From Didymella arachidicola (taxonomy: Eukaryota; Ascomycota; Dothideomycetes; Pleosporales; Didymellaceae): a DNA stretch of 64,000 nucleotides. The stretch lies in the NCBI GenBank assembly GCA_016630955.3, contig CM049995.1, positions 1,054,001 through 1,118,000 of the forward strand, in the 5' to 3' direction. The position numbers were made by a program, and so were the translations under genes. Numbering within the stretch: the stretch's first letter is position 1; every line of letters starts with the position of its first letter. The notes beneath the pieces are model-generated. The model was not told where the DNA came from. It did not search any database and saw only the letters and a list, made by a program, of their open reading frames with translations. Below, in pieces: positions 12,368 to 22,510 of this stretch.

Positions 12368-12820
12368 TCAGACCAGCCCTAGCTTCTTCTGCTCACCGCC
12401 CAAGATTTTCTCGAGATGATCGGCATCCAAAAACGCCTTCGCCTCAATGATTTTGCCCTCCTTGTTCCAACGACAGTGCCATGAGTAGTGCTGGTTGTAC
12501 GGAACTCCGCTCTTGGTCTTCGTGTCGACCGTTTTCATTTCGATGACAGACCAGCCGTCCTGGCCAACAATAACACCGCTTTCGCCGCCGGGAACCTCGA
12601 GCTTGTAGCCAGGATCAGATAGCAGCAAGTTGATATTAGCCCAAGTAGCGTTGTAGTAATCCTTCTTCGTAGTCCATGTCCCTGAGAACCTGTGCTGGCC
12701 AGTGACTTGCCAGTGCACGTTTTCGTCGACGTAGTCGAAAAACTTCTTGGTGCCCTCAGGTGGGTTATTGAAAAGGCGAAAGACGTCGTAGATATATTTG
12801 CGGTTTGGGTACTCAGACAT
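12368..12820 (-). CDS. SnoaL-like / NTF2-fold protein
   Basis: A single-exon gene of 150 residues, the usual size of a small SnoaL/NTF2-like barrel. The N-terminal helices (VFRLFNNPP, FFDYVDENVHW), the central HRFSGTW segment and the closing strands (HYSWHCRWNKEGKI) fit the fold. Proteins of this kind act as cyclases, dehydratases or oxygenase partners in aromatic polyketide pathways, but the fold alone does not define a reaction and no catalytic residue can be assigned safely. The gene is divergent from the GFA protein; their common promoter carries the GTACTCCGG/CCGAGTAC inverted repeat. Position between tailoring genes supports cluster membership. Confidence 0.8.
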   Translation of the reverse strand: MSEYPNRKYIYDVFRLFNNPPEGTKKFFDYVDENVHWQVTGQHRFSGTWTTKKDYYNATWANINLLLSDPGYKLEVPGGESGVIVGQDGWSVIEMKTVDTKTKSGVPYNQHYSWHCRWNKEGKIIEAKAFLDADHLEKILGGEQKKLGLV

Positions 12821-12984
12821 GATCGCTACTGGATGATGTACTTCTCACGATGACAGTAAGTGCTGATTAGATGGTTTGAATGTCAATGAGGAATGTAGAT
12901 TTGTGCTAAGGCTTGATATAGATCAACGAAATGTACTCGGCTCTGCTCGAACCCGTCTCAAAGACGTTCAGGATAAACATCATG

Positions 12985-13018
12985 ACTGTACTCCGGTCTT
13001 CAGAGTAAGACCGAGTAC
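12985..13018. promoter_or_regulatory. Inverted repeat GTACTCCGGTCTT ... AAGACCGAGTAC
   Basis: The arms at 12988-13000 and 13007-13018 are complementary apart from one extra base and are separated by 6 bp. The repeat lies in the divergent SnoaL/GFA promoter. The 14-mer ACTGTACTCCGGTC starting at 12985 recurs exactly at 13738-13751, downstream of the GFA gene. It is a candidate operator for a pathway regulator. Confidence 0.5.
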
Positions 13019-13125
13019 ACAAGCCTGCGGATCCCCACTTTGCCTGATTTATCAGACACCGGCCCCAGAAAGCTATATTAACGTCCCACAATTACGTGCG
13101 ATGCATGCTGCAGCAGTTCTCCGAC

Positions 13126-13634
13126 ATGCCTGATCCGATCTCCACCCCTCCAACCATTTCTGGGTCATGCCTTTGTGGGAAGATCAAATTCGAAGCCGCC
13201 GGCAAACCCATCAGCAATTGCTTATGCTTTTGCAATAGTTGCCGCAAGTTCACTGGATCTATTGGAGTAGCTAACAGCTGGTATCAAAAGGAGGTTCGTA
13301 CACTCTCGATAACGAAATAACCTATACTTGCTAAGAATATGAAATCGTATAGAATTTCAAGCTGTTGACAGGTGCTGACACGCTTCGTACCTACAACGAC
13401 CACTCCCCCGATTCAGGTGGCATGATCGAGCGCAGTTTCTGCTCCGAGTGTGGCTCTTCAGTGACTGCAGAGAACAAGAAGTTGTTTCCCGGTGCCATTA
13501 TTGTATCTGCAGGGGCGATGGATATCGATCCGGCAGGTACAGCATGGAGTCCTCAGGCCGAGTACTTTTGTAAACGCAAAGCGCCATGGTTTCAGACGCT
13601 TGATGCGACTGTAAAGTACAAGGAACTATTCTGA
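13126..13634 (+). CDS. GFA-domain zinc protein (glutathione-dependent formaldehyde-activating enzyme-like)
   Basis: Small Zn-binding protein of the GFA/CENP-V family. Exons 13126-13293 and 13353-13634 give 149 residues; an in-frame ATG at 13105 would add seven. The zinc ligands are visible as CLCGKIKF, NCLCFCNSCRK and CSECGS, in the family order and spacing. The substrate of most fungal members is unknown. Some GFA proteins bind glutathione adducts, so a role in handling a reactive aldehyde such as the product of the A-T-R enzyme is possible; this is inference. It shares a promoter with the SnoaL-like gene. Confidence 0.85.
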
Positions 13635-14525
13635 TTGGTATTGAGACAAATATCCAAGATTTCGCCATTGTCCGTTAGACCGACTTTGATCCGAGTGCAA
13701 CATCAACATACTCAATCAAGCCCAAGTTGTCAAACACACTGTACTCCGGTCCTGAAAGTAACATCAGATCTCAAAACGCGATGCTAAACAGGGCAGGTGT
13801 GCAGTGGTAAGTGGGGTGACAGATGAAAACCGCTGCGTGCTGACGTCCCACACTGGCATTAGAAAGTAATTACAGCAGACCTTTCAAGTGCTTAAACACT
13901 AGGAGTACTCCATCATACTTCACTTATTGTTACAGCTATGCGACGATATGTCTTTTAGTGAATTTATCCAACCCTTCAAAGTTTTGTTTTTTTATTAAAA
14001 TTTTGGCTTTCAAACCCGTATACTCATTCTATGTTAGCATGCGGCAAGGGTATAGCGGTGACAAATTGCACCGCGATACGCGATTCGATGTTGCGGTGCT
14101 CCGAAAGAACAGCCGACAGCCTCCAAAATCTGGCACTATTCCATCGGAACACGCTAAGAACCGGGCCGCTACAAGGGTTATGCACGAATGAGTGAGAATA
14201 CGAGGTAGCCCAGAGACGTTTCTCAAGGTTTCTAAATGGCCAGCACCTACATTAAACGACTCTCATTGGTTGTTCTGCGAACGACACCGGCCCTCGTATT
14301 CCCACTCATTCATGCACAACCCTTGTATGTCAATCCCCGGGAAGACTAGAGACGGGCCGCTGTCCGCATCTTAGTGCCCGGATGGAGGGTAACGAAAGAC
14401 GCTAGTGGTCGGATATCAGGCCCAGAGTATGAACCCTGCATCAGTTGGGGTCGTACAACATATAAATATGCCGAAGCAGGGAACGATTGAGACATCCAAA
14501 GCCTGTCGCTCATAGTTGCTAAGAG
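13635..14525. other. Intergenic region with regulatory motifs and an inverted repeat
   Basis: No supported gene in 891 bp. It contains ACTGTACTCCGGTC (13738-13751), the palindrome GGAGTACTCC near 13904, an AT-rich patch near 13980-14010, an imperfect 34-bp inverted repeat (14171-14204 with 14293-14326), and a TATA-like TATAAATA at 14461-14468, 58 bp before the Myb start codon. Confidence 0.5.
14171..14326. repeat. Imperfect 34-bp inverted repeat, 88-bp loop
   Basis: Arms 14171-14204 and 14293-14326 match in inverted orientation at 31 of 34 positions. All three differences are transitions. It could be a small non-autonomous element, a hairpin-forming regulatory site, or a decayed repeat. The word CGGGCCGCT appears on both sides but is not flush with the right arm, so it is not a clean target-site duplication. 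Confidence 0.5.
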
Positions 14526-15882
14526 ATGTCAAAGACGTTGAAGAAATGGTCGCCCGAAGAAGACAAGTTATTGCTGCAACATATCGCAAATTGTATGTAG
14601 CGGCTGTCCATAGAGACAGCAGAAGACCACATGAGCTAACGTGATGAAGCTAGTGAGGGAAAGGCAAAGGACTGGACCATAATTGCAAGTGCAATTCCAG
14701 GTCGATCAAACAAAGACTGTAGAAAAAGGTGGTGCAACCATCTCGTAGGCGGTCTTCGGAAAGGGCCCTGGGACTCTAGCGAAGACCGTAGATTAGCCAT
14801 TGGTGTCGAGGAATACGGTCAGCAGTACGTTCACAGTCCGATGGTTCAGCTAGCTTGACTCGATGCTAATGGAAACAAAGATGGACGTTGGTTGCGGAGG
14901 AGGTTGGGACTCGAAGCGCAGATCGTGAGCGTCCATGTTCAATAGACATTGAAGCGCAGTAAGACTAACAATATTCAATAGAGTGCGCCAAAAGATGGAG
15001 CCATTCATTAGACCCCTGTCTTGACCGCAGTAAATGGACTGAACAAGAGGTGGCAACTCTCAACATTTATTTCGTGATGAAACGTGGGCTAACATACACA
15101 GGAAGAAAAACTCCTAAAAGCGGTCCAGAAGTACGGCCGTGCATGGAAACAAATTCAGACAGAATACTTTCCCGACCGAGCCTCTAACAATGTCAAGAAC
15201 AAGTAAAAGCACCCTTCCTATCCCGCTTGTACAATATAGCTAATGTACCAATAGGTATGCTGTTTTGACACGAAAGAAGGAGCCACAAAACTCCGACAAC
15301 GAAGCACTAGATGGAGGAAGTAGCAGCAGTGAGATCTATTCCAATCAAGCAAGGCGTGACAGCACAACGTCTGTTTCGTCGCGCCAGCACAACGCATCAA
15401 AGGCTGCTCAGTCAGAGAATGCTTCGACATATTTCCTCGACGACACCATGATAGTGAGCCACAACTATGACACCGAGCAGTCTAGTGACCTCCTATCGTT
15501 CGATATCTTTTCCCACGCAATTCCAACAGCAATGGATTTGGACATGAATTTTACAGATCCCCTGACTACGGATCATACCTTTGGCGGTGCTGATCTAGTA
15601 TCCGGCATACCGGGCGATTCATCTGCATCTACAAACATCACCGATGATATACCTTCATCGAGCAGTGATAGGCGATTTTCCATCGACACGCAGACAGGAG
15701 ATCATCCTGGGCCTCAATACGACTTAGAAGCAAATCCACAGTCTCTATGGAACATGAATACCTTCCAAAATCGACCGGCAAATCTTGTTCTAACGATAGA
15801 AAACCCATCTTCGGATGCTGTCAGCGGTGTCATAAATGTACTGATGACCACGAAAACACATTTCACAATGAAGATGCAGTAA
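14526..15882 (+). CDS. Three-repeat Myb-like (SANT) transcription factor
   Basis: Likely nuclear DNA-binding regulator. Exons 14526-14592, 14650-14824, 14881-14924, 14982-15049, 15102-15202 and 15255-15882 give 360 residues. The N-terminal 150 residues form three Myb repeats: KKWSPEEDKLL..., KGPWDSSEDRRLA...W...CAKRW, and SKWTEQEEEKLLKAV...NNVKNKY. Regularly spaced tryptophans mark the helix cores. The remainder is Ser/Thr/Asp-rich, as in an activation region, and ends in a short hydrophobic block (IENPSSDAVSGVINVL). It sits inside the biosynthetic cluster and is the only transcription factor seen there, so it is the best candidate for the pathway regulator. Cluster regulators are more often Zn2Cys6 proteins. 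TATA-like TATAAATA precedes it. Confidence 0.9.
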
Positions 15883-16259
15883 TGCCTTGAGACGGGTACA
15901 TCCTGGACGAACTTCAGTGCCGCACATCCCTGGAACACTGCATCTTTCTCGTCAGCATAGCCGAGATGAGATCGGACTGGGGCCTCGCAGAGAATCCAAA
16001 TGGATTTAGGAGAGCGGGAATACATGTCGCAGATCCGATCGTCACCTGCTGCGACAACCGAGCATTCGGGATACACATAAACTCAGATAATATCATCCAG
16101 AGTTATCTGTAATGACGTGTTATATCCGTAGTAGTTCTGCTATACGAAATGTAGGCTGTGACGGAAGATCAGCCGCACCATTAGATTTGGATCATTTCTA
16201 TATGGACTACTGGCTCATAACCTGGAAAGTCCTCCGTAACATTATCCAAGAAGAAATCG
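15883..16259. other. Unassigned stretch with two adjacent plus-strand open frames
   Basis: After the Myb stop, an open plus frame without an obvious start runs about 15896-16112 (contains HINSDNIIQSYL), followed directly by an ATG frame at 16112 that runs into the antisense of the O-methyltransferase. The minus strand is also open here. Neither translation matches a family I know. It may be a gene remnant or non-coding. Confidence 0.3.
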
Positions 16260-17992
16260 TTATCTTCCGGACAGCAATGGAGAGCCGGGCAAGACTACTT
16301 CAACGAGGGAAACTTGACTTCTGCAGTCCCAGATCTTCTTCAGCTCCAGACCAGCGAGGTTCACAATCTCCCGGAATTGAGCAGGTGTACGCTCAATGCC
16401 ATTGATGATTGACATCATTGCCAAATCACGCTGGTGTGAGTAACGAGTGTAATAGCCCCAATTAGCAGGCAATGGTTTGGGTGCAGGCGGCAATTCGGGA
16501 CTTCCAAGGGTCGTGTTCATGACTTGGTCACTATGTGGATCAGAGAAACTCAACAACAGACTGGGACTGTCGCTGCATTTGCACAAGCACTTACCAGATA
16601 AGAATGCGGGATCGGGGGCCCATACTCTTTCGGATAGCAGCCAGAATCTGAACACAGTACTCGTCGGACCAGTCGTGAAGGATGTAGCGCAGCCAGTATA
16701 CATCTGCTTCTTTAAGTGGATTCGTCTGGAAAAAGTCATGCGGCGTAAAGGTGACCCGTCCTTCACTTAGAGCAGTCGGATTTTCCTTTGGCCACACTGT
16801 GCTTTCGGCCTGTTCAAGGACTGGTTTCCGATCTTGTATGACAAAGCGGAGTTGCGGATACAGATGTGACAGTTGAAGGCAAAGACCACCTTAATTGATA
16901 GATGTGAGCCAAAACAAAAAGCGGGGCGTGACACAAACACTTACCAACACCGCCGCCGACATCAACGATGACGGCTTTCCCAAGCTTGTCCCAGGGGTAG
17001 TCTGCGAAATTTCCAAGTTAGATCCCACTATTTCCTAGGTACCACAGTATTGCAGCTTTTCTTACCGTATAGATGAGCATTTCCAAACACTCTCCCACCT
17101 CCCAGCATGGCAAGTCCGAACACAGCGTGCTCGGGTCTTCGAATGAGGTCATCGTCGTTCTTTCCGGAGATTGCGCTCTTCAGTTCATCTCCGAATGGAC
17201 CGGGATAGGCACTGACAGCACCGTCCAACCCGCACTTACCGTCACGAACGTCTTTCACGGGGACCAACGTCTCAAGCCACTCCCAGCGGGACTGCGGAGT
17301 ACCGACAGCGAGTTGCCATGGGGTTTCTTCGACCTTGTATGATGGGCCCAAAACTGGGTCATCAAGCGCTCGGGGCAGATAGTCTGAGGCGCTGTAGAGG
17401 TCAAAGCCACTGAGAATCAGGAACATCATATTAGTAGCCTCCAGTTTCGAACATATTGCCGTACTTACAAAAGGAGTGTGTAAGCACGAAGTGGCTCGTT
17501 GCCTACCAATGCAGCCGAAATGTTGTTATTAGCAAAAGTGTCTGGTGCTACCTCTTGCAAGAGGTGTATGGAACATAAACATCGCAACAATCGGGCTGCC
17601 GTCTCATCAGTAAAATTCGAAACGAATTATCAATATTGTTATTCATGCTCACACAATTTTCTCTCCTCAATACCTACGGACTCGGCGATCGTTTTCACAT
17701 GTAATCCTTCATTGCCACCCTTCGCAAGAAGATCCGGAATGCGCTTATCGGCTAGGATATGCAGACAACGGGCCTCGAAGTACTGCGAGGATACTTCTAG
17801 CAGACGAATACTTGGCTGGCTGACAAGTTCAGTGAGCTTGCCAGCAGCTGAGAGAAGCGTTCTTTGCGCGTCAAAGAGCGGCTTGGCGGGTAGATCTCCT
17901 CTTGAGGTGTCATTCAACTTAGTGACTGTATCAATCGAGGACCGGATAAGGTTGCCAATTTGGCGGAGTTCGTTTAAAGATTCAGCGTTCAT
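16260..17992 (-). CDS. SAM-dependent O-methyltransferase (plant COMT-like family 2)
   Basis: Predicted to methylate a phenolic hydroxyl of the polyketide. Exons (minus strand): 17653-17992, 17469-17595, 17066-17409, 16945-17001, 16595-16889 and 16260-16530; 477 residues, typical for fungal O-methyltransferases of this family. The start ATG at 17992 was chosen because the frame further upstream has only a non-ATG start. An N-terminal winged-helix dimerisation region is followed by the SAM-binding VDVGGGVGG, made across an intron, and by LHDWSDE, whose histidine is the expected catalytic base. The first intron uses donor GTGAGC and acceptor GGCAG; other choices break phase. It is divergent from the FAD monooxygenase, suggesting shared control. 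Confidence 0.92.
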
Positions 17993-18286
17993 TATGTTGA
18001 TGATGGTTCGAAACAAGCGCAGTGTGATTGAGTTGACTCGGTGGAAAATGGTTGCCTTGAAGTCATTATCAGTGCATCTTGTGGTCTCAAACCGAGTGTT
18101 GGATCAACATCATCAGCCCGGAGTATTCGATTGAGGTTTCGAGGGTTTCTCATGTCCGGTGTTCGTTTTCTTGAAATCGGGGGTTCCAAATTGGGACCGG
18201 AGTAAAGGTACCAGCGGTCAAGCACGTTTTGTAGATATACATCGACGCCGTCCCTAGAGAATCAGTATCAATCGATTTCGAGTAGG
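17993..18286. promoter_or_regulatory. Bidirectional promoter between O-methyltransferase and FAD monooxygenase
   Basis: The 294-bp spacer contains CCGGAGTA at 18118-18125, the reverse complement of TACTCCGG found near two other cluster gene pairs, and a related CCGAGTG nearby. A role in co-regulation is inferred. Confidence 0.45.
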
Positions 18287-20772
18287 ATGGCAAAATCTAT
18301 TTCTCCATTCACCTGGGAGCGTGGCTTCAAAGAGCCTTCTTCTGGCACACCGTGGCAGTGGGAACCCGCGTCCGATGCGGAGAATGATGCCTACATCACG
18401 CCTCCTTCCAAAGAACTTCCAACATCTACCGCACATAATTCACTTGGGATCAACGTGCTACGAACATGGCCTACAATCTTCGATGGCACGAACAACCCTC
18501 ATGGAGTCCCGCAATGGTGGAACCCGGAGAGCGAGGTGGATGTTTTGATTGTTGGAGGTGAATAACCCTCTATCTTAGTAATTGTGAATGTTGCTGACTA
18601 TGATATCAATCTCAGCTGGGCCTAGTGGTCTTGAGACTGCACTAAGCCTCGTAAGGCAAGGTGTTTCTTTTCGAATCATTGGTAATTACGTCATCTGTAT
18701 CATCTTTGCTGTGGGATAGAAGTTGACTTAATTTATGAACAGACAAGGCTGAAGGACCTCTGCTGGCTGGACGTGCTGATGGAGTGCAACCTCGATTTCT
18801 CGAGATCTTGAACACATGGGGTCTTGCAAAAGAGGTTCACGAAGAAGGCCCGATCATCGAACGGACCGCCATCTACAAAGATGGTGAAAAGTTGCTATTT
18901 GCCCGCTCTCATCAGTCGGACTCCCGCTACCGAGGCTTACACATCATCACACAAGGACAAGTCGAGAGGATCTTCGTTCGCGACCTTCTTCGACACAAGA
19001 TTCTTGTAGAGCGCAGCACGATCCTCAAGGACTATACCATCGAAGACGCGGCAGAGTACCCCATTCGTGCGACCTTGACCAAAGAGGCAAATGGCGCCGA
19101 AGAGACAATTCGCGCCAAATTTATCGTTGGAAGTGATGGAGCATCAAGCTCTATCCGCAAAGGTCTCAACATTCCGTTCGATGGCATGAGCACCAGCATC
19201 TACTGGGGTATCTTGGATTGCGTTTTTGAGACCGACTATCCACACGCCTGGATGTTCGGGTAGGCATCCGGTCTTCTCCATTATATCCATGTCGCTGATC
19301 AAATGACAGATCCGTGGTCAGCTCGAAGTACGGTGGCTGCGTTATCATCCCTAGAGAAGATGGCTATATCAGGTCAGATCATCGCTTAATGGCTATTCAA
19401 CTCACCACTAACAACCTTGGAAGACTCTACACTCAGTTGGATGTCTCGCAGACTGGCGCCATTTCGAAATCGCGGCAGCAGACAGATCCAGCATTTGCTG
19501 AAGCTGGTGGGAGAGTTGATGCTCACTCAATCACGCCTGATGAGGTCTTGGAGCAAGCCAACAGAATCTTCTCTCCCTACAAGCTGAAGTTCGGAGCACC
19601 TATCAGCTGGTTTGCCATATGGAAGAGTGGGTGGCTCAAAGATGAAGGGAAGGTCTTCTGCTAATCTCTACACTGCAGTCTCAGAACGCGTCGCCCGGTC
19701 CTTTTCTTCGGAAGATCTTCGTGTACATATTGCAGGTGATGCAGCGTGGGTGCCTACCTGAGCTCCCTTTGGAACTTTTACTAACACCAATGCCAACAGA
19801 CACGTACATAGCGTCATGGGAGCTTTTGGGCTAAATGCCTCTATCATGGATGCCTCGAATCTCGCATGGAAGATTGGCCTCGTGGCTCGGAAGAAAGCGA
19901 AGCTGGAATCCCTCATGTCCACCTACAGCTATGAGCGTCGCGAACATGCTTGCCGGATCATTGAAACGTCTGGGGAGTATCTTCGATTCGTATGTGCCAC
20001 TGATCTACAGATCGCCGATGTTCGAAGCTTGGGAAAGGACTCGGGTGCTGTCAAAAGCAGTAACGGTCTGGCCACGATCGTTAAAGCGGACGAAATCCCT
20101 ACGAGTGGTATTAACGGTGTCACCAAAACGAAAGAAGAACAGAGAAAGGACGACCTGAAGTTTCTCGCTAGCTTTTTTGGAAGGAATGGTCAATTTTTGC
20201 TCGGAGTCGATGCTCCATTTGGGCCATCGGTCCTCACGCCTCCTCAGCGCTCCTCTGAAGACGACAGGAAGCAGCGACCTCTCAAGGTGAATCACGGTGT
20301 CCGTGCCCCAAATCCAAGGGTATGTTTCACAACCGAGGAGACAGGCTATCTATACGACAAGATGACAGGAGCCGCCACTTTCCATATCGTCATTTTCGCG
20401 TCGACATTGTCAGCCACTGTCCGCCGAAGGGTGTCAGCTTTTGCTGCTTCACTACTGGAACCCAATGGCTTTTACAAGACTTTCGGCGGCTCTGAACGAT
20501 TCAACATCATCCTCGTGGTGAAGCATCTGCCATGGGAGACAGAAGCAATTCTGTCGACGCCCGAACTATACATCCTCCGGGAGCATGCAACAGTCGTTTA
20601 TGACGATCGTGCCCCAGATGAGGATGCTCATACCACTTGGGGAGTAAACCATGCTGAAGGTGGTCTTGCTGTTGTGCGGCCTGATCTTTGGGTAGGAACC
20701 ACTACGTTGCCCGACGAGGTTGATAGACTTTTTCAGTACTTCAGCGGCTTTCTTCTGCCAGTAACATCATGA
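18287..20772 (+). CDS. FAD-dependent phenol 2-monooxygenase-like hydroxylase
   Basis: Flavoprotein predicted to hydroxylate, or oxidatively dearomatise, a phenolic intermediate using NADPH and oxygen. Seven exons: 18287-18557, 18616-18681, 18743-19259, 19310-19372, 19424-19626, 19679-19745 and 19800-20772; 719 residues with all phases consistent. The dinucleotide motif VGGAGPSGLE is completed across intron 1. A DG motif (VGSDGASS) and the second FAD motif (AGDAAHVHS...GLNASIMDASNLAWK) follow. The C-terminal third resembles the thioredoxin-like domain of phenol hydroxylases and ends with VVRPDLWVG. One donor (19373) is GTCAGA. It is the last cluster gene on the right; housekeeping genes begin about 600 bp further on. 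Confidence 0.92.
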
Positions 20773-21345
20773 TAGCTGCAGATCTACATATCTCAATTGA
20801 ACTATATTCTATGTTTAGTCTACAACATTTGCAGACATAGGTCGAGACAGCACTCGATCTCGTCGTCGTGCGGTACGCCATCCAACCCTACATCACTGTC
20901 GTGGCATTGTCGAAAGGCACCCACCTGACTGGCTGCAGCGAGAGTGAAAGTACCCAACCCACCCGGTTTTCTAGGCCTGCTACCTTGTCCCGCTCTAGAC
21001 AATAGCCTGCGTGCTTCAGTCATCTTTCTCTGACTACTCCGCTTCAAAGCCAGGTTGATTGTAATGCATCCTGAAGATGAAATGAGACGTCACTCTTACT
21101 CTTGCCACGAATCTCGCTCTATCGACGGAGATGTGCAAGTAAAATGAGGGGCTCAGAAGTCCAAAGGGAAGCAGAGTCCACATGGGAGGCGAGGATTTAC
21201 TCCTTTTCGACGTAATTTAATATCAAACAATCAATCAATCAAGGGAAAGCAGAGCTGCTTACTTACTATTGCTCAACGGTACCCAGAAAGGTGCGCTTAG
21301 ATATTACAGGAACCCTGCCACGACGAGCAGAAGCGCATGTAGTTT
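20773..21345. other. Convergent intergenic region at right cluster edge
   Basis: 573 bp with no supported gene. A minus-strand open frame of 75 codons at 20820-21047 lacks recognisable features. Confidence 0.5.
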
Positions 21346-22510
21346 CTATAGCAAGTCCGCCTCGTCCACGTGCTCCCCTCTTCTAGCCGCCAGATACACC
21401 CTGCCACTTTCGTACGCACCAAGGTACAACCCAGCACCCACAAAAGTCCACACAGCTCTCAGCACACCACCCCTCCAAAGCCCTTTATACCCCTGCTCTT
21501 CCACGATCTCCTGGGTGATTTGCCATGTGCCCTTCTGCCCTCTTCTGCTCTTCTTGACGCTCTCCCCGAGCGCATCAACCAGTCCATTCTTCCCATTCGC
21601 GCCGTTCCTCGCACTCTTGCTTGATGGTTTAGACGACTCCCCCTCCGCAGCACTCAACATAATCCTCGTCTTGAGCACATCCACCGGCGTAGTAATAACC
21701 GCCGCAACTGCACCCGCGCTTCCAGCGCTGAAGGCTGTAATGATCCCGCTCTCGACAACCGTCCCGTTTGTAAGCCCTTTCTCATCCCTATACTCCTTGA
21801 TCCTTTGCTTCAGGCTTTCGAACATGGGAAACTGCATGGCTGTAAATGGTAGATTCCTGCCCGCAAGAGAGGCGTACCCGCGCCATAGTGCAAGCGGATT
21901 GGATTGGAATTTGCGTAGCGTTTGAATGGTGGCGTTTGTACTGGAGTCAGAGGAGGACACCATTTGTGCGTTTTGCTTGATGACCTCTGCTGGGGTCAGA
22001 ATGGCGCAGGAGACTAGCTCGGCTAGAGAGGATGCAACGGCGTGAATGACGGGTGTAGGAAGCAGGCCATTTGGGTGTAAGGATGTTTTGTTGAGAGATG
22101 TGAATGCAGACTTCGTGCGCTCATAGGTTGTGAAGAATGCTCCTGCTGCCGAGTGTTAGGCTTGAACGAAGTAACCATTGTGACTACTCCAATTCTTCCT
22201 TGCTCTCTCCTGTTGTTCAATCTGGGTTCGTACATGATGGCAATGTTGCAATGATCACGCTGCCAACGCCCTGGTACATTCCCCGGAACAAAGCGGGATT
22301 GGGTTTCCCCGTTGCCTTATTCGTATATAGGCGTGCATAGTCGGGTGATTGGAATCGAGTCTTGAGGGTATCGAGTGGGTAAACAAGCAGATCGACTGTA
22401 AAAGCTGCAATTGCGCCCGCCTGCAGATGTTCGTTAGATTGCAAAGCGATCGCTAAAGCTGACGAGTCGAGACCTACAATAAGAATATCGCCATTAGTAT
22501 TGCCAGACAT
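21346..22510 (-). CDS. Mitochondrial carrier, PET8/SAM-transporter-like
   Basis: Inner-membrane solute carrier of the mitochondrial carrier family. Exons (minus strand): 22478-22510, 22234-22420 and 21346-22145; 339 residues. Three repeats carry PLDTLKTR, PAEVIKQ and PVDVLKTR, the family P-x-[DE]-x-x-[KR] signature. The second repeat's RNLPFTAMQFPMFE resembles the same region in S-adenosylmethionine carriers, so import of SAM into mitochondria is the best guess. A Ser/Lys/Gly-rich insert follows the third signature. Intron 22421-22477 is 57 nt and leaves the frame open if retained, but it has a CTAAC branch site 12 nt before the acceptor and its removal restores the usual AGAIAAFTVD start. 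Probably housekeeping, despite lying beside a methyltransferase-containing cluster. Confidence 0.88.

Noticed and set aside
14162..14372. CGGGCCGCT on both sides of the 34-bp inverted repeat as a target-site duplication
   Set aside because: The right copy is separated from the arm by about 27 bp, so it is not a clean duplication.
22421..22477. Extra 19-residue insert near the N-terminus of the mitochondrial carrier
   Set aside because: It is a 57-nt intron with GTAGGT donor, CTAAC branch and CTGCAG acceptor.
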